A stretch of 64,000 nucleotides of DNA, from the NCBI GenBank assembly GCA_026018925.1, contig JAKSZU010000132.1, positions 482,873 through 546,872 of the forward strand, in the 5' to 3' direction. A program made the position numbers and the translations under genes. Under the pieces are notes generated by a model. That model searched no databases. It saw only the letters and a list, made by a program, of their open reading frames with translations, and was not told the origin of the DNA. Shown here piece by piece: positions 12,111 through 24,450 of the stretch (positions within the stretch are counted from its first letter, which is position 1; every line of letters begins with the position of its first letter). This DNA is from Tupaia tana. Lineage: Eukaryota; Chordata; Mammalia; Scandentia; Tupaiidae.

Positions 12111-13945
12111 AGTATGCATGTGGAATCTTCTCAGAGAATGGCTCATCTCTCCTGCCTGGGAGAAAGGAGCAGAAAGGCTTAGTAACAAAACAAAAGATGG
12201 AGCTGAGAGCCAGAGAGAAAGTCTACCTTTAAAAATATCGTAAAAAGGAAAAATTACCAAATAAAAAAATGAGGAGAAAGTAGCAGAGAGAGAAAGAGAC
12301 CTCAGACACACAGAGACAGGGATAGAAGGCCAGAGGGGCTCCCTACCACACTAGCTTTGCTTGCTGGATGCTGAATTATGAGTAGAAAATCTTCATTTCG
12401 CCTGTGCCCTGAAATATCTAGTTCCCAGTATCCATGTGGAATCTTCTCAGAGAATGGCTCAACTCTCCTGCCTGGGAGAAAGGAGCAGAAGTGCTTATTA
12501 ACAAAACAAAAGATGGAGCTGAGAGCCAGAGGGAAATTCTACCTTTAAAAAAATCATAAAAAGGAAAAATTACCAAAAAAAAATGTGGAGACAGGAGCAG
12601 AGAGAGACAGAGACCTCAGAGACACAGAGACAGGTATAGAAGGCCAGAGGGGCTCCCTACCACACTAGCTTTGCTTGCTGGAAGCTGAATTATGAGTATA
12701 AAATCTTCATTTCGCCTGTGCCCTGAAATATCTAGTTCGCAGTATCCATGTGGAATCTTCTCATAGAATGGCTCAACTCTCCTGCCTGGGAGAAAGGTGC
12801 AGTAGGGCTTATTAACAAAACAAAAGAAGGAGCTGAGAGCCAGAGAGAAATTCTATCTTTAAAAAATCGTAAAAAGGAAAAATTACCAAAAAAAATGGGG
12901 AGACAGGAGCAGAGAGAGACAGAGACCTCAGAGACACAGAGACAGGGATAGAAGGCCAGAGGGGCTCCCTACCACACTAACTTTGCTTGCTGGAGGCTGA
13001 ATTATGAGTAGAAAATCTTCATTTCGCCTGTGCCCTGAAATATCTAGTTCCCAGTATCCATGTGGAATCTTCTCAGAGAATGGCTCAACTCTCCTGCCTG
13101 GGAGAAAGTAGCAGAAAGGCTTATTAACAAAACAAAAGATGGAGCTGAGAGCCAGAGAGAAATTCTACCTTTAAAAATATCGTAAAACGGAAAAATTACC
13201 AAAAAAAATGAGGAGACAGGAGCAGAGAGAGACAGAGAACTCAGAGACACAGAGACAGGGATAGAAGGCCAGAGGTGCTCCCTACCACACTAGCTTTGAT
13301 TGCGGAGGCTGAATTATGAGTAGAAAATCTTCATTTCGCCTGTGCCCTGAAATATCTAGTTCGCAGTATCCATGTGGAAACTTCTCAGAGAATGGCTCAT
13401 CTCTCCTGCCTGGGAGAAAGGAGCAGAAGGGCTTATTAACAAAACAAATGATGGAGATGAGAGCCAGAGAGAAATTCTATCATTAAAAAAATCGTAAAAA
13501 GGAAAAATTAATAAAAAAAAATGAGGAGACAGGAGCAGAGTGAGACAGAGACCTCAGAGACACAGAGACAGGAATAGAAGACCAGAGGGGCTCCCTACCA
13601 CACTAGTTTTGCTTGCTGGAGGCTGAATTATGAGTAGAAAATCTTCATTTCGGCTGTGCCCTGAAATATCTAGTTCCCAGTATCCATGTGGAAACTTCTC
13701 AGAGAATGGCTCAACTCTCCTGACTGGGAGAAAGTAGCAGAAGGGCTTATTAACAAAACAAATGATGGAGCTGAGAGCCAGAGAGAAATTCTACCTTTAA
13801 AAATATCATAAAAATAAGAAATTACCAAAAAAAAAAATGAGAAGACAGGAGCAGAGAGAGACAGAGACCTCAGAGACACAGAGAAACTGATAGGAGTCCA
13901 GAGGGGCTCCCTACCACACTAGCTTTGCTTGCTGGAGGCTGAATT
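12111..13945 (+). repeat. Mixed monomer run between E1 and E2, with block D2
   Basis: Anchors are at 12418, 12732, 13044, 13356 and 13670. The right half of the monomer at 12102 and the monomers at 12418 and 12732 match 15700-16200 at an 11-monomer offset (3448 bp), by the CAAATAAAAAAATG and AATGTGGAGAC variants. D2, about 13411-13902, is the partner of 9650-10140. The run is a patchwork of neighbouring types rather than a clean unit. Confidence 0.78.
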
Positions 13946-16138
13946 ATGAGTATAAAATCTTCATTTCGCCTGTGCCCTGAAATATCTAGTTCCCAGTATC
14001 CATGTGGAATCTTCTCATAGAATGGCTCAACTCTCCTGCCTGGGAGAAAGGAGCAGAAGGGCTTATTAACAAAACAAAAGAAGGAGCTGAGAGCCAGAGA
14101 GAAATTCTACCTTTAAAAAAATCGTAAAAATGAAAAATTAACAAAAAAATTGAGGAGACAGGAGCAGAGAGAGACAGAGAATTCAGAGACACAGAGACAG
14201 GGATAGAAGGCCAGAGGGGCTCCCTACCACACTAGCTTTGCTTTCTGGAGGCTGAATTATGAGTAGAAAATCTTCATTTCGCCTGTGCCCTGAAATATCT
14301 AGTTCCAAGTATCCATGTGGAATATTCTCAGAGAATGGCTCAACTCTCCTGCCTGGGAGAAAGGAGCACAAGGTCTTATTAACAAAACAATAGATGGAGC
14401 TGAGAGCCAGAGAGAAATTCTACCTTTAAAAAAATCGTAAAAAGGAAAAATTACCAAAAAAAATGAGGAGACAGGAGCAGAGAGAGACAGAGACCTCAGA
14501 GACACAGAGACAGGGATAGAAGGCCAGAGGGGCTCCCTACCACACTAGCTTTGCTTGCTGGAGGCTGATTTATGAGTAGAAAATCTTCATTTCGCCTGTG
14601 CCCTGAAATATCTTGTTTTCAGTATGCATGTGGAATCTTCTCAGAGAATGGCTCATCTCTCCTGCCTGGGAGAAAGGAGCAGAAGGGCTTATTAACAAAA
14701 CAGAAGATGGAGCTGAGAGCCAGAGAGAAATTCTACCTTTAAAAAAATCGTAAAATGGAAAAATTACCAAAAAAAATGAGGAGACAGGATCAGAGAGAGA
14801 CAGAGACCTCAGAGACACAGAGACAGGGATAGAAGGCCAGAGGGGCTCCCTAACACACTAGCTTTGCTTGCTGGAGGCTGAATTATGAGTAGAAAATCTT
14901 CATTTCGCCTGTGCCCTGAAGTATCTAGTTCGCAGTATCCATGTGGAATCTTCTCATAGAATGGCTCAACTCTCCTGCCTGGGAGAAAGGTGCAGAAGGG
15001 CTTATTAACAAAACAAAAGATGGAGCTGAGAGCCAGAGAGAAATTCTACCTTTAAAAAAATCGTAAAAAGGAAAAATTAATAAAAAAAATGAGTAGACAG
15101 AAGCAGAGTGAGACAGAGACCTCAGAGACACAGAGACAGGGATAGGAGGCCAGAGGTTCTCCCTACCACACTAGTTTTGCTTGCTGTAGGCTGAATTATG
15201 AGTAGAAAATCTTCATTACGCCTCTGCCCTGAAATATCTATTTTCCAGTATGCATGTGGAATCTTCTCAGAGAATGGCTCATCTCTCCTGCCTGGGAGAA
15301 AGGAGCAGAAGGGCTTATTAACAAAACAAAAGATGGAGCTGAGAGCCAGAGAGAAATTCTACCTTTAAAAAAATCGTAAAAAGGAAAATTACAAAAATAA
15401 ATGAGGAGACAGGAGCAGAGAGAGACAGAGACCTCAGAGACACAGAGACAGGGATAGAAGGCCAGAGGGGCTCCCTACCACACTAGCTTTGCTTGCTGGA
15501 GGCTGAATTATGAGTAGAAAATCTTCATTTCGCCTTTGCCCTGAAATATCTAGTTCGCAGTATCCATGTGGAATATTCTCAGAGAATGGCTCAACTCTCC
15601 TGCCTGGGAGAAAGGAGCAGAAGGGATTATTAACAAAACAAATGATGGAGCTGAGAGCCAGAGAGAAATTCTACCTTTAAAAATATCGTAAAAAGGAAAA
15701 ATTACCAAATAAAAAAATGAGGAGAAAGTAGCAGAGAGAGAAAGAGACCTCAGAGACACAGAGACAGGGATAGAAGGCCAGAGGGGCTCCCTACCACACT
15801 ATCTTTGCTTGCTGGAGGCTGAATTATGAGTAGAAAATCTTCATTTCGCCTGTGCCCTGAAATATCTAGTTCCCAGTATCCATGTGGAATATTCTCAGAG
15901 AATGGCTCAACTCTCCTGCCTAGGAGAAAGGAGCAGAAGGGCTTATTAACAAAACAAAAGATGGAGCTGAGAGCCAGAGGGAAATTCTACCTTTAAAAAA
16001 ATCGTAAAAAGGAAAAATTACCAAAAAAATATGTGGAGACAGGAGCAGAGAGAGACAGAGACCTCAGAGACACAGAGACAGGGATACAAGGCCAGAGGGG
16101 CTCCCTACCACACTAGCTTTGCATGCTGGAAGCTGAAT
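13946..16138 (+). repeat. Block E2: 7-monomer higher-order unit, copy 1
   Basis: Anchors are at 13986, 14299, 14612, 14925, 15238, 15550 and 15866. The first five monomers and part of the sixth match the next unit at an offset of 2194 bp. Markers in order are TATAAAATC with GAAGGAGCTG; ACAATAGATGG; CTTGTTTTCAG; GAAGTATCTAG with GAGTAGACAG; CTCTGCCCTG with TTTTCCAG; TTCGCAG with GAATATTC; and ATGTGGAGAC. Confidence 0.85.
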
Positions 16139-18330
16139 TATGAGTATAAAATCTTCATTTCGCCTGTGCCCTGAAATATCTAGTTCCCAGTATCCATGTG
16201 GAATCTTCTCATAGAATGGCTCAACTCTCCTGCCTGGGAGAAAGGAGCAGAAGGGCTTATTAACAAAACAAAAGAAGGAGCTGAGAGCCAGAGAGAAATT
16301 CTACCTTTAAAAAAATCGTAAAAATGAAAAATTAACAAAAAAATTGAGGAGACAGGAGCAGAGAGAGACAGAGAACTCAGAGACACAGCGACAGGGATAG
16401 AAGGCCAGAGGGGCTCCCTACCACACTAGCTTTGCTTGCTGGAGGCTGAATTATGAGTAGAAAATCTTCATTTCGCCTGTGCCCTGAAATATCTAGTTCC
16501 CAGTATCCATGTGGAATCTTCTCAGAGAATGGCTCAACTCTCCTGCCTGGGAGAAAGGAGCACAAGGGCTTATTAACAAAACAATAGATGGAGCTGAGAG
16601 CCAGAGAGAAATTCTACGTTTCAAAAAATCGTAAAAAGGAAAAATTACCAAAAAAAATGAGGAGACTGGAGCAGAGAGAGACAGAGACCTCAGAGACACA
16701 GAGACAGTGATAGAAGGCCAGAGGGGCTCCCTACCACACTAGCTTTGCTTGCTGGAGGCTGATTTATGAGTAGAAAATCTTCATTTCGCCTGTGCCCTGA
16801 AATATCTTGTTTTCAGTATGCATGTGGAATCTTCTCAGAGAATGGCTCATCTCACCTGCCTGGGAGAAAGGAGCAGAAGGGCTTATTAACAAAACAGAAG
16901 ATGGAGCTGAGAGCCAGAGAGAAATTCTACCTTTAAAAAAATCGTAAAAAGGAAAAATTACCAAAAAAAATGAGGAGACAGGATCAGAGAGAGACAGAGA
17001 CCTCAGAGACACAGAGACAGGGATAGAAGGCCAGAGGGGCTCCCTAACACACTAGCTTTGCTTGCTGGAGGCTGAATTATGAGTAGAAAATCTTCATTTC
17101 GCCTGTGCCCTGAAGTATCTAGTTCGCAGTATCCATGTGGAATCTTCTCAGAGAATGGCTCAACTCTCCTGCCTGGGAGAAAGGAGCAGAAGGGCTTATT
17201 AACAAAACAAAAGATGGAGCTGAGAGCCAGAGAGAAATTCTACCTTTAAAAAAATCGTAAAAAGGAAAAATTAATAAAAAAAATGAGTAGACAGAAGCAG
17301 AGTGAGACAGAGACCTCAGAGACACAGAGACAGGGATAGGAGGCCAGAGGTTCTCCCTACCACACTAGTTTTGCTTGCTGTAGGCTGAATTATGAGTAGA
17401 AAATCTTCATTACGCCTCTGCCCTGAAATATATATTTTCCAGTATGCATGTGGAATCTTCTCAGAGAATGGCTCAACTCTCCTGCCTGGGAGAAAGGAGC
17501 AGAAGGGCTTATTAACAAAACAAAATATGGAGCTGAGTGCCAGAGAGAAATTCTACCTTTAAAAAAATCGTAAAAAGGAAAAATTACCAAAAAAAATGAG
17601 GAGACAGGAGCAGAGAGAGACAGAGACCTCAGAGACACAGAGACAGGGATAGAAGGCCAGAGGGGCTCCCTACCACAAAAGCTTTGCTTGCTGGAGGCTG
17701 AATTATGAGTAGAAAATCTTCATTTCGCCTGTGCCCTGAAATACCTAGTTCCCAGTATCCATGTGGAATCTTCTCAGAGAATGGCTCAACTCTCCTGCCT
17801 GGGAGAAAGTAGCAGAAGGGCTTATTAACAAAACAAATGATGGAGCTGAGAGCCAGAGAGAAATTCTACCTTTAAAAATATCGTAAAAAGGAAAAATTAC
17901 CAAAAAAAATGAGGAGACAGGAGCAGGGAGAGACAGAGACCTCAGAGACACAGAGAATTGGATAGAAGTCCAGTGGGGCTCCCTACCACACTAGTTTTGC
18001 TTGCTGTAGGCTGATTTATGAGTAGAAAATCTTCATTTCGCCTGTGCCCTGAAATATCTTGTTTTCAGTATGCATGTGGAATCTTCTCAGAGAATGGCTC
18101 ATCTCTCCTGCCTGGGAAAAAGGAGCAGAAGGGCTTATTAACAAAACAAAAGATGGAGCTGAGAGCCAGAGGGAAATTCTACCTTTAAAAAAATCGTAAA
18201 AAGGAAAAATTACCAAAAAAATATGTGGAGACTGGAGCAGAGAGAGACAGAGACCTCAGAGACACAGAGACAGGGATAGAAGGCCAGAGGGGCTCCCTAC
18301 CACACTAGCTTTGCTTGCTGGAAGCTGAAT
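16139..18330 (+). repeat. Block E3: 7-monomer higher-order unit, copy 2 (partly replaced)
   Basis: Anchors are at 16180, 16493, 16806, 17119, 17432, 17745 and 18058. The first five follow E2 in order. The sixth (17745) has been replaced by a different type, with AAAGTAGCAG, AAACAAATGATGG and GAATTGGATAG. The seventh (18058) has a CTTGTTTTCAG left half and an ATGTGGAGACTGG right half. A third round starts with the TATAAAATC monomer at 18372. It is a mosaic rather than a perfect copy. Confidence 0.82.
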
Positions 18331-18499
18331 TATGAGTATAAAATCTTCATTTCGCCTGTGCCCTGAAATATCTAGATCCCAGTATCCATGTGGAATCTTC
18401 TCAGAGAATGGCTCAACTCTCCTGCCTGGGAGAAAGGAGCAGAAGGGCTTATTAACAAAACAAAAGAAGGAGCTGAGAGCCAGAGAGAAATTCTACCTT

Positions 18500-21400
18500 T
18501 AAAAAAATCGTAAAAATGAAAAATTAACAAAAAAACTGAGGAGACAGGAGCAGAGAGAGACAGAGAACTCAGAGACACAGAGACAGGGATAGAAGGCCAG
18601 AGGGGCTCCCTACCACACTAGCTTTGCTTGCTGGAAGCTGAATTATGAGTAGAAAATCGTCATTTCGCCTGTGCCCTGAAATATCTAGTTCCAAGTATCC
18701 ATGTGGAATCTTCTCAGAGAATGGCTCAACTCTCCTGCCTGGGAGAAAGGAGCAGAAGGGCTTATTAACAAAACAAAAGATGGAGCTGAGAGCCAGAGAG
18801 AAATTCTACCTTTAAAAAAATCGTAAAAAGGAAAAATTACCAAAAAAAATGAGGAGACATGAGCAGAGAGAGACAGAGACCACAGAGACACAGAGACAGG
18901 GATAGAAGGCCAGAGGGGCTCCCTACCACACTAGCTTTGCTTGCTGGAGGCTGAATTATGAGTAGAAAATCTTCATTTCGCCTGTGCCCTGAAATATCTA
19001 GTTCCCAGTATCCATGTGGAATCTTCTCAGAGAATGGCTCAACTCTCCTGCCTGGGAGAAAGGAGCAGAAGGGCTTATTAACAAAACAAAAGATGGAGCT
19101 GAGAGCCAGAGAGAAATTCTACATTTAAAAAAATCATAAAAAGGAAAAATTACCAAAAAAAATGAGGAGACAGGAGCAGAGAGAGACAGAGACCTCAGAG
19201 ACACAGAGACAGGGATAGAAGGCCAGAGGGGCTCCCTACCACACTAGCTTTGCTTGCTGGAGGCTGAATTATGAGTAGAAAATCTTCATTTCGCCTGTGC
19301 CCTGAAATATCTAGTTCCAAGTATCCATGTGGAATCTTCTCAGAGAATGGCTCAACTCTCCTGCCTGGGAGAAAGGAGCAGAAGGGCTTATTAACAAAAC
19401 AAAAGATGGAGCTGAGAGCCAGAGAGAAATTCTACCTTTAAAAAAATCGTAAAAAGGAAAAATTAGCAAAAAAAATGAGGAGACAGGAGCAGAGAGAGAC
19501 AGAAACCTCAGAGACACAGAGACAGGGATAGAAGGCCAGAGGGGCTCTCTACCACACTAGCTTTGCTTGCTGGAGGCTTAATTATGAGTAGAAAACCTTC
19601 ATTACGCCTGTGCCCTGAAATATCTAGTTCCCAGTATGCATGTGGAAACTTCTCAGAGAATGGCTCATCTCTCCTGCCTGGGAGAAAGGAGCAGAAGGGC
19701 TTATTAACAAAACAAAAGATGGAGCTGAGAGCCAGAGGGAAATTCTACCTTTAAAAAAATCGTAAAAAGGAAAAATTACCAAAAAAATGAGGAGACAGGA
19801 GCAGAGAGAGACAGAGACTTCAGAGACACAGAGACAGGTAGAGAAGGCCAGAGGGGCTCCCTACCACACTAGCTTTGCTTCCTGGAAGGTGAATTATGAG
19901 TAGAAAATCATCATTTCGCCTTAGCCCTGAAATATCTAGTTCGCAGTATCCATGTGGAATATTCTCAGAGAATGGCTCAACTCTCCTGCCTGGGAGAAAG
20001 GAGCAGAAGAGCTTATTAACAAAACAAAAGATGGAGCTGAGAGCCAGAGGGAAATTCTACCTTTAAAAAAATCGTAAAAAGGAAAAATTACCAAAAAAAA
20101 ATGTGGAGACAGGAGCAGAGAGAGACAGAGACCTCAGAGACACAGAGACAGGGATAGAAGGCCAGAGGGGCTCCCTACCACACTAGCTTTGCTTGCTGGA
20201 AGCTGAATTATGACTATAAAATCTTCATTTCGCGTGTGCCCTGAAATATCTAGTTCCCAGTATCCATGTGGAATCTTCTCATAGAATGGCTCAACTCTCC
20301 TGCCTGGGAGAAAGGAGCAGAAGGGCTTTTTAACAAAACAAATGATGGAGCTGAGAGCCAGAGAGAAATTCTACCTTTAAAAATATCGTAAAAAGGAAAA
20401 ATTACCAAAAAAAAATGAGGAGACAGGAGCAGAGAGAGACAGAGACCTCAGAGACACAGAGAGACGGATAGAAGTCCAGAGGGGCTCCCTACCACACTAG
20501 CTTTGCTTGCTGGAGGCTGAATTATGAGTAGAAAATCTTCATTTCGCCTGTGCCCTGAAATATCAAGTTCCCAGTATCCATGTGGAATCTTCTCAGAGAA
20601 TGGCTCAACTCTCCTGCCTGGGAGAAAGGAGCAGAAGGGCTTATTAACAAAACAAAAGATGGAGCTGAGAGCCAGAGAGGAATTCTACCTTTAAAAAAAT
20701 CGTAAAAAGGAAAATTACAGAAAATAAATGAGGAGACAGGTGCAGAGAGAGACAGAGACCTCAGAGACACAGAGACAGGGATAGAAGGCCAGAGGGGCTC
20801 CCTACCACACTAGCTTTGCTTGCTGGAGGCTGAATTATGAGTAGAAAATCTTCATTACGCCTGTGCCCTGAAATATCTAGTTCCCAGTATGCATGTGGAA
20901 TCTTCTCAGAGAATGGCTCATCTCTCCTGCCTGTGAGAAAGGAGCTGAAGGGCTTATTAACAAAACAAAAGATGGAGCTGAGAGCCAGAGAGAAATTCTA
21001 CCTTTAAAAAAATCGTAAAAAGGAAAAATTACCAAAAATTGAGGAGACAGGATCAGAGAGAGACAGAGACCTCAGAAACACAGAGACAGGGATAGAAGGC
21101 CAGAGGGGCTCCCTACCACACTAGTTTTGCTTGCTGGAAGCTGAATTATGAGTATAAAATCTTCATTTCGCCTGTGCCCTGAAATATCTAGTTCCCAGTA
21201 GCCATGTGGAATCTTCTCATAGAATGGCTTAACTCTCCTGCCTGGGAGAAAAGGAGCAGAAGGGCTTTTTAACAAAACAAAAGAAGGAGCTGAGAACCAG
21301 AGAGAAATTCTACCGTTAAAAAAATCGTAAAAAGGAAAAATTAACAAAAAAATTGAGGAGACAGGAGCAGAGAGAGACAGAGAACTCAGAGACACAGAGA

Positions 21401-24400
21401 CAGGGATGGAAGGCCAGAGGGGCTCCCTACCACACTAGCTTTGCTTGCTGGAGGCTGAATTATGAGTAGAAAATCTTCATTTCGCCTGTGCCCTGAAATA
21501 TCTAGTTCCCAGTATCGATGTGGAATCTTCTCAGAGAATGGCTCAACTCTCCTGCCTGGGAGAAAGGAGCAGAAGGGCTTATTAACAAAACAAAAGATGG
21601 AGCTGAGAGCTAGAGAGAAATTCTACCTTTAAAAAAATCGTAAAAAGGAAAAATTACCAAAAAAAATGAGGAGACAGGAGCAGAGAGAGACAGAGACCTC
21701 AGAGACACAGAGACAGGGATAGAAGGCCAGAGGGGCTCCCTACCACACTAGCTTTGCTTGCTGGAGGCTGAATTATGAGTAGAAAATCTTCATTACGCCT
21801 GTGCCCTGAAATATCTAGTTCCCAGTATGCATGTGGAATCTTCTCAGAGAATGGCTCATCTCTCCTGCCTGTGAGAAAGGAGCAGAAGAGCTTATTAACA
21901 AAACAAAAGATGGAGCTGAGAGCCAGAGAGAAATTCTACATTTAAAAAAATCGTAAAAAGGAAAAATTACCAAAAAAATGAGGAGACAGGAGCAGAGAGA
22001 GACAGAGAACTCAGAGACACAGAGACAGGGATAGAAGGCCAAAGGGGCTCCCTACCACAAAAGCTTTGCTTGCTGGAGGCTGAATTATGAGTAGAAAATC
22101 TTCATTTCGCCTGTGCCCTGAAATATCTAGTTCCCAGTATCCATGTGGAATCTTCTCAGAGAATGGCTCAACTCTCCTGCCTGGGAGAAAGGAGCAGAAG
22201 GGCTTATTAACAAAACAAAAGATGGAGCTGAGAGCCAGAGAGAAATTCTACCTTTAAAAATATCGTAAAAAGGAAAAATTACCAAAAAAAAAATGAGGAG
22301 ACAGGAGCAGAGAGAGACAGAGACCTCAGAGACACAGAGAGACGGATAGAAGTCCAGAGGGGCTCCCTACCACACTAGCTTTGCTTGCTGGAGGCTGAAT
22401 TATGAGTAGAAAATCTTCATTTCGCCTGTGCCCTGAAATATCAAGTTCCCAGTATCCATGTGGAATCTTCTGGGAGAATGGCTCAACTCTCCTGCCTTGG
22501 AGAAAGGAGCAGAAGGGCTTATTAACAAAACAAAAGATGGAGCTGAGAGCCAGAGAGGAATTCTACCTTTAAAAAAATCGTAAAAAGGAAAATTACCAAA
22601 AATAAATGAGGAGACAGGTGCAGAGAGAGACAGAGACTTCAGAGACACAGAGACAGGGATAGAAGGCCAGTGGGGCTCCCTACCACACTAGCTTTGCTTG
22701 TTGGAGGCTGAATTATGAGTAGAAAATCTTCATTTCGCCTTTGCTCTGAAATATCTAGTTCGCAGTATCCATGTGGAATATTCTCAGAGAATGGCTCAAC
22801 TCTCCTGTGTAGGAGAAAGGAGCAGAAGGGATTATTAACAAAACAAAAGATGGATCTGAGAGCCAGAGAGAAATTCTACGTTTAAAAAAATCTTAAAAAG
22901 GAACAATTAACAAAAATAAATGAGGAGACAGGAGCAGAGAGAGAAAGAGACCTCAGAGACACAGAGACAGGGATAGAAGGCCAGAGGGGCTCCCTACCAC
23001 ACTAGCTTTGCTTGCTGGAGGCTGAATTATGAGTAGAAAATCTTCATTTCGCCTGTGCCCTTAAATATCAAGTTCCCAGTATCCATGTGGAATCTTCTCA
23101 GAGAATGGCTCAACTCTCCTGCCTGGGAGAAAGGAGCAGAAGGGCTTATTAACAAAACAAAAGATGGAGCTGAGAGCCAGAGGGAAATTCTAACTTTAAA
23201 AAAATCGTAAAAATGAAAAATTACCAAAAAAAAATGAGGAGACAGGAGCAGAGAGAGACAGAGAACTCAGAGACACAGAGACAGGGATAGAAGGCCAGAG
23301 GGGCTCCCTACCACACTAGCTTTGCTTGCTGCAGGCTGAATTATGAGTAGAAAATCTTCATTTCGCCTGTTCCCTGAAATATCTTGTTCCCAGTATCCAT
23401 GTGGAATCTTCTCATAGAATGGCTCAACTCTCCTGCCTGGGAGATAGGAGCAGAAGGGCTTATTAACAAAACAAAAGAAGGAGCTGAGAGCCAGAGAGAA
23501 ATTCTACCTTTAAAAAAATCGTAAAAAGAAAAATTACCAAAAAAAATGAGGAGACAGGAGCAGAGAGAGACAGAGACCTCAGAGACACAGAGACAGGGAT
23601 AGAAGGCCAGAGGGGCTCCCAACCACACTAGCTTTGCTTGCTGGAGGCTGAATTATGAGTAGAAAATCTTCATTTCGCCTGTGCCCTGAAATATCTAGTT
23701 CCCAGTATCCATGTGGAATCTTCTCAGAGAATGGCTCAACTCTCCTGCCTGGGAGAAAGGAGCAGAAGGGCTTATTAACAAAACAAAAGATGGAGCTGAG
23801 AGCCAGAGGGAAATTCTACCTTTAAAAAAATCGTAAAAAGGAAAAATTACCAAAAAAAAATGTGGAGACAGGAGTAGAGAGAGACAGAGACCTCAGAGAC
23901 ACAGAGACAGGGATAGAAGGCCAGAGGGGCTCCCTACCACACTAGCTTTGCTTGCTGGAAGCTGAATTATGAGTATAAAATCTTCATTTCGCCTGTGCCC
24001 TGAAATATCTAGTTCCCAGTATCCATGTGGAATCTTCTCATAGAATGGCTCAACTCTCCTGCCTGGGAGAAAGGAGCAGAAGGGCTTTTTAACAAAACAA
24101 AAGAAGGAGATGAGAGCCAGAGAGAAATTCTACCTTTAAAAAAATCGTAAAAAGGAAAAATTAACAAAAAAATTGAGGAGACAGGAGCGGAGAGAGACAG
24201 AGAACTCAGAGACACAGAGACAGGGATGGAAGGCCAGAGGGGCTCCCTACCACACTAGCTTTGCTTGCTGGAGACTGAATTATGACTAGAAAATCTTCAT
24301 TTCGCCTGTGCCCTGAAATATCTAGTTCCAAGTATCCATGTGGAATCTTCTCAGAGAATGGCTCAACTCTCCTGCCTGGGAGAAAAGAGCAGAAGGGCTT

Positions 24401-24450
24401 ATTAACAAAACAAAAGATGGAGCTGAGAGCCAGAGAGAAATTCTACCTTT
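18500..24450 (+). repeat. Block F1: 19-monomer higher-order unit, copy 1 (~5.95 kb)
   Basis: Anchors are at 18685, 18998, 19311, 19624, 19936, 20250, 20564, 20877, 21188, 21502, 21815, 22127, 22442, 22755, 23069, 23383, 23695, 24009 and 24322. The unit is repeated in order at an offset of 5948-5952 bp. The left edge lies near the AAATGAAAAATTAAC variant at about 18510. The differences from F2 that I noted are scattered single bases, for example GACAGGTAGAG near 19845 where F2 has GACAGGTATAG. The copies are therefore very similar. Confidence 0.92.
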
